From NCBI RefSeq assembly GCF_963675165.1, contig NC_087379.1:1187001-1251000 (forward strand): 64,000 bases of DNA, read 5' to 3'. Within the stretch, counting starts at the first letter, position 1; each line of letters opens with the position of its first letter. This DNA comes from Halichondria panicea (taxonomy: Eukaryota; Porifera; Demospongiae; Suberitida; Halichondriidae). The translations under genes were made by a program, and so were the position numbers. Shown piece by piece: positions 58,301 through 64,000 of the stretch. The notes beneath the pieces were generated by a model. The model was given only the letters and a program-made list of their open reading frames with translations. It was not told the DNA's origin and ran no database searches.

Positions 58301-58350
58301 CGTACAAATCAACTGTTTTTAAACTTTCGCTCAAAAACGTTATGAGATAA
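55311..58350 (+). CDS. Protein kinase - coiled coil - kelch protein
   Basis: Exons 55311-56906 and 57430-58350 (phase 0) give 838 residues. The kinase domain covers about residues 15-290. It has glycine loop G26-H-G-S, catalytic lysine K46, HRD at 143-145 with N150, DLG (not DFG) at 163-165, and TPAYMPPEV as the activation-segment end. The sequence style is TKL/tyrosine-kinase-like. Residues about 300-530 are a coiled coil ending in repeated ADKDSTIAHKD units. Exon 2 encodes about four kelch-type repeats (MIGGRAITINGKVCYGGG, VVVSGVD, LVVAGGRLGCGDYTDNVEIY, YLMGGSDG, CLMIGGEDE). No signal peptide or membrane helix, so probably cytosolic. All catalytic residues are present, so it is likely active. 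If the first intron is retained, the protein ends just after the coiled coil with VSSSTLYH. Confidence 0.9.
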
Positions 58351-58597
58351 ACACTTGAGTTTCTGTGTCTTATAAAAGTATAATGGCTTGAGTAAACAAT
58401 ACAACTGTTGTGTCTCTGTGCTGAGTAGTAGATATTCATAAATATTTAATGTGAGATGTGATCAACAAAATTAATTAAAAATTTTTTCTTGGGATGATAC
58501 AATCATAGATAGTAGATCTACTCTACTATCAGTACTTTCTTGTGTGCCTGTAATTAAGTGGCTAACAGATTAACGATTAGCAATGCGTGGGTGGACA

Positions 58598-59010
58598 CAT
58601 TTGAAGGGGAGGGGCTGCTCAGAACTGAAACCTATCAACATGAAATCTTTCAACCTGGTCTCACCATTGGTCGTCTCCACACTCAGCCTGCTGGCACTAG
58701 TTGAGATGGTGTAACCTCCATAGACACTGTGGCTAGAGTACATAATTTTTCCAATGGCTAGATGACCCAGCTAGAGTCTATAGTTTATGAATCAGTATTG
58801 TTGTTGTTTTTGTTGCATGTTCTTGTACCCCCTTGCATGGTCCCTACTAGAGCCTAGCTAAGAGGCTTACTAGTGATGTTAGTATAGTTTATGAGTTGGT
58901 ATTCATGGTGGTATTGTTGTTGTTTTTCTTGCATGTGTTCTTGTACCCCTTGGTCCTTACTAGAGCTTAGCTACAGGCTCACTACTGATGCTAGTATGGC
59001 CTAGTGTTGA
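58598..59010. repeat. Paralogous segment of 50355-53060 without the LINE
   Basis: Matches the left flank (GGGGAGGGGCTGCTCAGAAC) and the right flank (GCATGTTCTTGTA, CCCTACTAGAGCCTA) of the LINE-bearing segment. Internal near-repeats of TTGTTGTTTTTxTTGCATG occur at 58800 and 58915. Confidence 0.65.
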
Positions 59011-59055
59011 GGTTGCACTGTTCTGTGACCCTCCCCTATACGTACTATGGTGTAC

Positions 59056-59165
59056 CATATTTACTTGATTAAAAGCCCTCCTCGTTTAAACGCCCATCTC
59101 ATTTAAACGCCCAGGGTAAAAGCTCTGTCTTTGTCAATAAACGCCCATCTTAAATAATCGCCCAT
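59056..59165. repeat. Degenerate array of TAAACGCCCATCT-like units
   Basis: Four or five imperfect copies of TTTAAACGCCCATCT-type sequence, perhaps one end of a DNA element. Confidence 0.5.
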
Positions 59166-59278
59166 GTATGGGGCGTGGCACTGTGGGTGGAGCTGAAATA
59201 GCACGTGGAACCATAGATAGAGTAGAGAGGGATTGGAAACGGAAGTGATTCACGTGATGTTTTACAATGTAGTCTACG

Positions 59279-59582
59279 TAGGGCCACTCCAAATGAGACT
59301 GTAGTTTCCCGTCCAACTCGCGCTTCCTGCTTTAGCTACCTCATTGATAGTCATTATGGCCATTATTTCTCTAATTATCAATCAAATATTGAAATTTATT
59401 TTTTTCTTGTTTTTTGTTGCCTCTAAGCACATGGTTGGCTGAATTTTTGTGGCTAATTAATTAATGACGGACAAATTTATAATTATATTCATAGTAATGA
59501 ATAATGATAATACTGCTCACATCCGCTTATAATTTACTGGAGTCTCTGATGGGAAACTACAGTCTCATTTGGAGTGGCCTAG
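59279..59582. repeat. MITE inserted in the left arm
   Basis: AGGGCCACTCCAAATGAGAC... and ...GTCTCATTTGGAGTGGCCTA are near-perfect inverted ends of about 30 bp, bounding 304 bp of AT-rich sequence. Confidence 0.85.
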
Positions 59583-60063
59583 TGGCTCTGGGACCATCCG
59601 TGTATCTCTTCATAACTCCCGCAAAAGCCCGGGAAACTTATCGTGTCCAATGCATTACATCTCAGAGCTACCCCCATTACTGAATCACATGCCCCTTGAT
59701 AGTATAGGTATCAATTGGAAATGAAGAAAATATAATCTCGATTGTCGTGAAGTAGCTAGAGGTACACAGAGCGCTTTTCATGCTTGTGTTCCTATAGAAC
59801 CTATGATATAGCTAAGGCTGTGTAACTAAATAGTCTCCTGTGTCCCAAATGGCCTCGAGTATGAGATGAAAGTTTATGTTTAGCAGAACTACTCGTGGAC
59901 TTCTTACAGAGAGCAAAACAATTCTCATGAATTATTCATGTTTAGCCCTTCTTCTTCTTCTTCTTCTTCTTTGTAGCCTCCAAATAATGAAGAGTAGCCC
60001 ATTGGGCAGACGAAAAAGAATATTGAAAATGGGTATTATTATAACACGCAGTAAGAGGGAGCT

Positions 60064-60273
60064 TTAAACCAATGTGCTTGTGAGAAGGAGATCAGCGCGG
60101 GTTTGCCTTAGATCTTTGATGAAGAGCAAGAGCCACTCTTGCGCATGGGCAGCTTTCAGCCAGACAAGGCCTTGCAGGAGATTGTAGAGGGTGTCATGTA
60201 GTGCCCTTGGGTCGTGGGGGAGGTGAACACTGATGCAGGATGGGGCATCCTGCAGGAGAGCAAGTCTGCGCAT
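60064..60273 (-). other. Open segment of unknown origin
   Basis: A 69-codon frame (MRRLALLQDAPSCISVHLPH, then DPRALHDTLYNLLQGLVWLK) with non-repetitive composition, lying between the arms of the inverted repeat. It could be the coding remnant of the element or of a captured gene. Not recognised. Confidence 0.25.
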
Positions 60274-60557
60274 TGAGAGAGCAGGGCAACTTACTAAAAA
60301 GTGTGAAGGTGATTCTCGTGTTAAAGTAAGCCTCGATTAAACCGCGGAGATACACGGATGGTACTTCGAGGGTACTTCCGTTTCCAATCCCTCTCTACTC
60401 TTGATTTGAGATGGCTTAAGGGTGTGGTCTGTTTAGGTAAGGCCAGTTGTTAGAAAATTTTCATTACACACAAACTGGAGCTAGGTACGTACACACTAAT
60501 GACTATACCAGCCCAAAACAAACACTCAGCCTAGGAGAAAGGTGCCTCAAGCTGCCT

Positions 60558-60750
60558 GACTGCTCTCCCTGTGTCAAAATTCGGTTTCAACGTACCTACC
60601 CTGCCGGCCCGACTCTCGCACTTCTCAGTTAACACTGAGTTCTCTATCAAACCGACTGCTCTCCCCGTGTCAGAATTTGGTTTCAACGTACCTACCCGGC
60701 CGGCCCGACTCTCGCACTTCTCATTTAACACTGAGTTCTCTATCAAACCG
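60558..60750. repeat. Tandem duplication, 96-bp unit, two copies
   Basis: Both copies run from GACTGCTCTCCC to TTCTCTATCAAACC and differ at only a few positions. Both are open on the minus strand, which gives a misleading repetitive ORF. Confidence 0.9.
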
Positions 60751-60936
60751 TCGTCAAACCATAGATGGTCAACACGCCCCAAGGGAAGTTTCCCATTGTT
60801 ATATACTTCACAATGAGATCAGAAATGTAACGTCCTATCAGAACCACACCTACAGCCAATCTCCGGAGAACACCTCCTGGGACCACATGCAAACGTCACA
60901 TAAGGAGTCCTCCAAAACATCGCTGCGGATGGGCTA

Positions 60937-61224
60937 TTGAGCAGAATGTATGAAAGTCCAATCCACAAAATCCTTCACCCCACTCGTGATGTCCTTGGCC
61001 CTGCTGCAACATCGACAAATAATATTTGTACACAAATGGGGCAATCCTACATCTCGGCAATGAATTGGCAGAGATGGCTAAGATTCTGCCTCTCATTTTC
61101 ACTCAAGCCATCAGAGGAGCTCGTTCCATTGTGGCAACATCCCTTCCAATTGACTAGTGACCAGCGAATCACTGATCATCAAACATTGCATGAACATTTG
61201 CATGATTGCTACACGGAACTATAG
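60937..61224 (+). other. Open segment, not recognised
   Basis: A 95-codon frame containing MNWQRWLRFCLSFSLKPSEE and ITDHQTLHEHLHDCYTEL. It lies just beyond the 3' end of the convergent KDZ gene. No domain was recognised; it may be a last exon or chance. Confidence 0.25.
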
Positions 61225-61289
61225 AGATTGTTAAAGGGAATACATAGGTATGCATGCAAGTATAGCATTTCAGCAGGAGAATGAGTCAA

Positions 61290-63927
61290 TTAGAGTTTGG
61301 ATCTTGGCAGAATGGGTTTTTTTCCAGCTTTATAGCATTTCACTGTGTATGCATTCCTCCTTCGAACCATTCTGTGCAGGTAAAATAGATGGTGCTGCTT
61401 ATTCATTGCACACAGAATATGCTTAAATCTACCAAGCCAGACAAACGTCTGCTCGCCAGCCTGTGTGTTTGCGTCAGGGCACTTTTCTTTGAGCCTTTGA
61501 GGAGAATATAGCGTATGGCATTCAGGGTTTACATGATTGGGAAGGTGGAACGTGTCAATTATCTTCTCGATATTGAGCCATGCCTTGTCCATTGGGGGCG
61601 GTAATGGTAAGGCTGCTCTTGCAACCTTCAGTCTATTCACATTGCACATGTTGTCATACGCTAGGTACATAGCAGTTGGCAGAAATTGGTAGTTTGGCTG
61701 TTGACTCAACGTTTGAAGCCACTTGATTAGGATGAAAAAAACTTGCATTGGTGATTCCGACCTGCACGTATAATATTATATAAAATAACGCATCCACATA
61801 ATTATGTGTGCAGTACATTATACTGCATGCGTGTTCTCACTTGTATAATGGTTGCCAAGCTTCTATATGGCCTCCTGCTCTCACAACAAATTGGTGTCCC
61901 CTCGACCACCTCCGGAGACGTTTTGCTTTTCCAGTAATTTTGCGACATTCTGTAGACTCTGTCATCGGTTTGGCAACATGAAGGCTCTTTGACAACAGTG
62001 ATGGGTTTGTTGCTAGTAGATCATGGGTTCCTGATTATAGTATAATTATGCGCACACTATACATTAAATATTATATACCTTGAGAAATAGCTGCAGATTT
62101 TCCTATTTCAATTTCAGAAGTAGTGTTTTGTAGAACCGTGTCTATTGTTTTCTCTTCATCAAAGTTAACCGAAACATCATCTCCTATATCAGGGTGCACA
62201 TAATTAGTGAGTACATGCATGCATGGTTAAAGAGTGCTAATATATAGCTTAAGTAACAATCTTTTAAGATTATCTCTAAAAAATGTTCAGCTGCCGCCGT
62301 TATTCGAATACAGTTATTGGCAGCATGCTGAATTAACCAGCTGCTTTCTCTCAGACTGAGGATAAAGTTCACATAGCAATTATAATTATATACTCAACAA
62401 AGTATATCAGCAATATTACTGGACTGGATGTGATACGGGATTAATAATTATAGTATACAAGTTCCAGTGTATATATACATGCAGTAATATTATTTTGTAG
62501 CACATCATGCATACGACTATTCAGTATAATGGTGTATAATTATTGTAATTATTTCACCATTTTGAACTTTGCAGTGCTTCAAAAAACTCCTGAGATCTGT
62601 TGGTACTGGTGGTACCTGTGACTCCAAATACTGGCAGTGATCCTGACAAAAAGCTTTTCCAGGCACCGGCGGATAGGTGCACACATCTGGCATAGATATT
62701 GATGGAATTCGGTCCACAACATACTGTGAACGATGACAATAATAATAATACTGAATGTATATATGTTGCAGGACTTGGATGATAATTTTTGTGCATTTAC
62801 CTTCAGTCTGTGCATGCAATGTGGAAAAACAAGTTTCCAAATCCCGTCAGTAACCCACAGAGTGCCACAACCTATATTATAATGATAATAGCAATGTATA
62901 TATATTATTATTATTATGAGTAGAAAAACTTTCCTCTTTTCTTGCAAACAGCAGTGCAGTCAGTTTCACAGTGAGGGTATATACTGCATGAGCGAATTGT
63001 TTCAATCATTTCCATTGTTTCCTCTCTGTCACTGTCTCGTTTGAAGGTGAAATGACTTAGGGAAAAAGTAGGATTGGTTGCTAGTACAAGAAACCTAATT
63101 TCATTCTCAATCTCTCCATTGTAGAATGCATCTGCTGCAATCTTTTCTGTCATGGCTGAATTAACAAGAAGTAAAATTAATGCGGATGCAAGCCATGTGT
63201 ATATAATTGAATTTATATATATATTAATATAATTATAATTATAGCATAAAACCTTGGTCCTTGTTGAGAGAATGAGTGTCATTGTATGTTTCACTAAAAC
63301 CCTGGAAGGAAACCCATGAGTGGTTCCTGCGGAGTGATAAACTTGATAGGAGCAAATGATTGCAATGACTGTTATAATATAATAATACCATATACATAAT
63401 TATAGCCGAGGGGCTTAATTTTCACTGTTTTTGAGGTATAATAATTATAGCAGTTAGGTGCAAAGATAGAAAGCGTAACCTGCATGGGAGTGATTCCGGT
63501 AAGCAGTCAACCCAAAATTCCGCGCTATATATAATTATATATACAGTGCATTATACATAATGTACTTACGCAAGGGAGCACTGAAATTCTAGGAGAGGCC
63601 GAGTGAAGAAAACGGTGTCATAAACTTCAATTAAATTTTGCTGGCTCTGATAGTATTGAAAGCCAGAGGTTTGTTTTCTCCCCCACATCGCATAGTTATA
63701 AGTCAAACCACATGGCTGACACCTAAGAGTGACTTTCGGCAATTTCTTCACACCAGATAATGTGTAAAGGGTGACCTGGAGAAGAGGACGGTGAGATCAT
63801 ACCACTTCGAGAATGCACTTACGTATGGGTCGAGAGTGTAATCAAGAAAGAAGGAGTAGTTCCAAGCGGGGTACAGTTTTACAAGACACTCCCTACCATC
63901 CCTACTCCTGATAGGCCATTGGATGTA
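61290..63927 (-). CDS. KDZ-type transposase gene, multi-exon, 5' end beyond window
   Basis: Exons on the minus strand: 63927-63823, 63775-63570, 63326-63253, 63155 to about 62930, 62871-62801, 62723-62558, 62183-62079, 62030-61841, 61761-61290. The phases agree at the joins checked, except for the donor of the exon ending near 62930, where no GT fits the expected join to KKRG/CGTLWVTDG. Features in order: TLRCQPCGLTYNYAMWGRKQ (cysteine pair), CETDCTAVCKKRG, CGTLWVTDGIWKL with PHC, CTYPPVPGKAFCQDHC (KDZ-associated cysteine cluster), MYLAYDNMCN, IDTFHLPNHVNPECH, EQTFVWLGRFKHILCAMNKQ and HHLFYLHRMVRRRNAYT. These fit the Kyakuja-Dileera-Zisupton group of DNA transposases by my reading. No terminal inverted repeats were identified. 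Either a spliced element or a domesticated gene. Confidence 0.65.
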
Positions 63928-64000
63928 CTGTTAGGTGGCCTGCGTGAGCTGACTCAGAGCAATTTCTACTCTGCTGTCTTTGTGTTAGGTTAGTTAATAT

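Larger units (their letters stand above)
59217..60405. repeat. Large inverted repeat with one interrupted arm
   Basis: GAGTAGAGAGGGATTGGAAA at 59219 is inverted at about 60385-60404. A second stretch, ACCATCCGTGTATCTC (59592-59607), is inverted at 60344-60361. In the right arm the two blocks are nearly adjacent; in the left arm they are separated by about 340 bp that contain the MITE at 59279-59582. Confidence 0.65.

Noticed and set aside
60531-60816. Two overlapping repetitive frames, one per strand
   Set aside because: Produced by the 96-bp tandem duplication; no start context, splice sites or domain.

Overview
The window reads as nuclear DNA of an early-branching animal, most probably a demosponge. 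The reasons are short GT-AG introns in AT-rich spacers, many small foldback elements, a kinase/coiled-coil/kelch protein, and clear animal housekeeping genes (ribosomal protein S11 and condensin-II subunit D3). The sponge assignment is inference from overall style; no marker gene here proves it.

Region 1 (1-29.4 kb) is a cluster of secreted cysteine-rich proteins built from the motif C-x10-C-x-C-x-C (the CXCXC or Balbiani-ring-3 repeat, also found in the C-terminal silk-homology region of VEGF-C/D). Three upstream members (A 1-1760, B 2748-4235, C 4956-6242) have a block rich in Ser, Arg and Lys near the C-terminus. Four downstream members (D 10797-14112, E 15761-18717, F 20364-23316, G 25627-29358) are tandem paralogs about 5 kb apart. 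Each has a 45-nt signal-peptide exon, one giant repeat exon and a 148-nt last exon with a ShK-like cysteine/tryptophan framework. A broken copy lies at 9.2 kb. The spacers between D, E, F and G carry relics of a gene-C-like 3' end and an inverted exon-like block, so the duplicated unit was once composite.

Region 2 (29.4-50 kb) is housekeeping. RPS11 (29909-31208, 4 exons) is followed by an unrecognised 12-exon gene on the minus strand (31509-34027). That gene is head-to-head with NCAPD3 (34219-49959), for which 30 exons and 1483 codons could be assembled with consistent phases. A secreted fibrinogen-related gene (43933-45147) sits inside NCAPD3 intron 20 on the same strand with its own TATA box. 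Three NCAPD3 minisatellites each start at a splice site and multiply it.

Region 3 (50-64 kb) is repeat-rich. It holds a 5'-truncated LINE (about 50.5-52.9 kb) inserted in a locally duplicated segment, several palindromic elements, a DNA-level copy of NCAPD3 exon 27 (53.75-53.96 kb), a two-exon kinase/coiled-coil/kelch gene (55311-58350), nested inverted repeats (59.2-60.4 kb), and a multi-exon KDZ-type transposase gene on the minus strand (61290 to beyond 63927).
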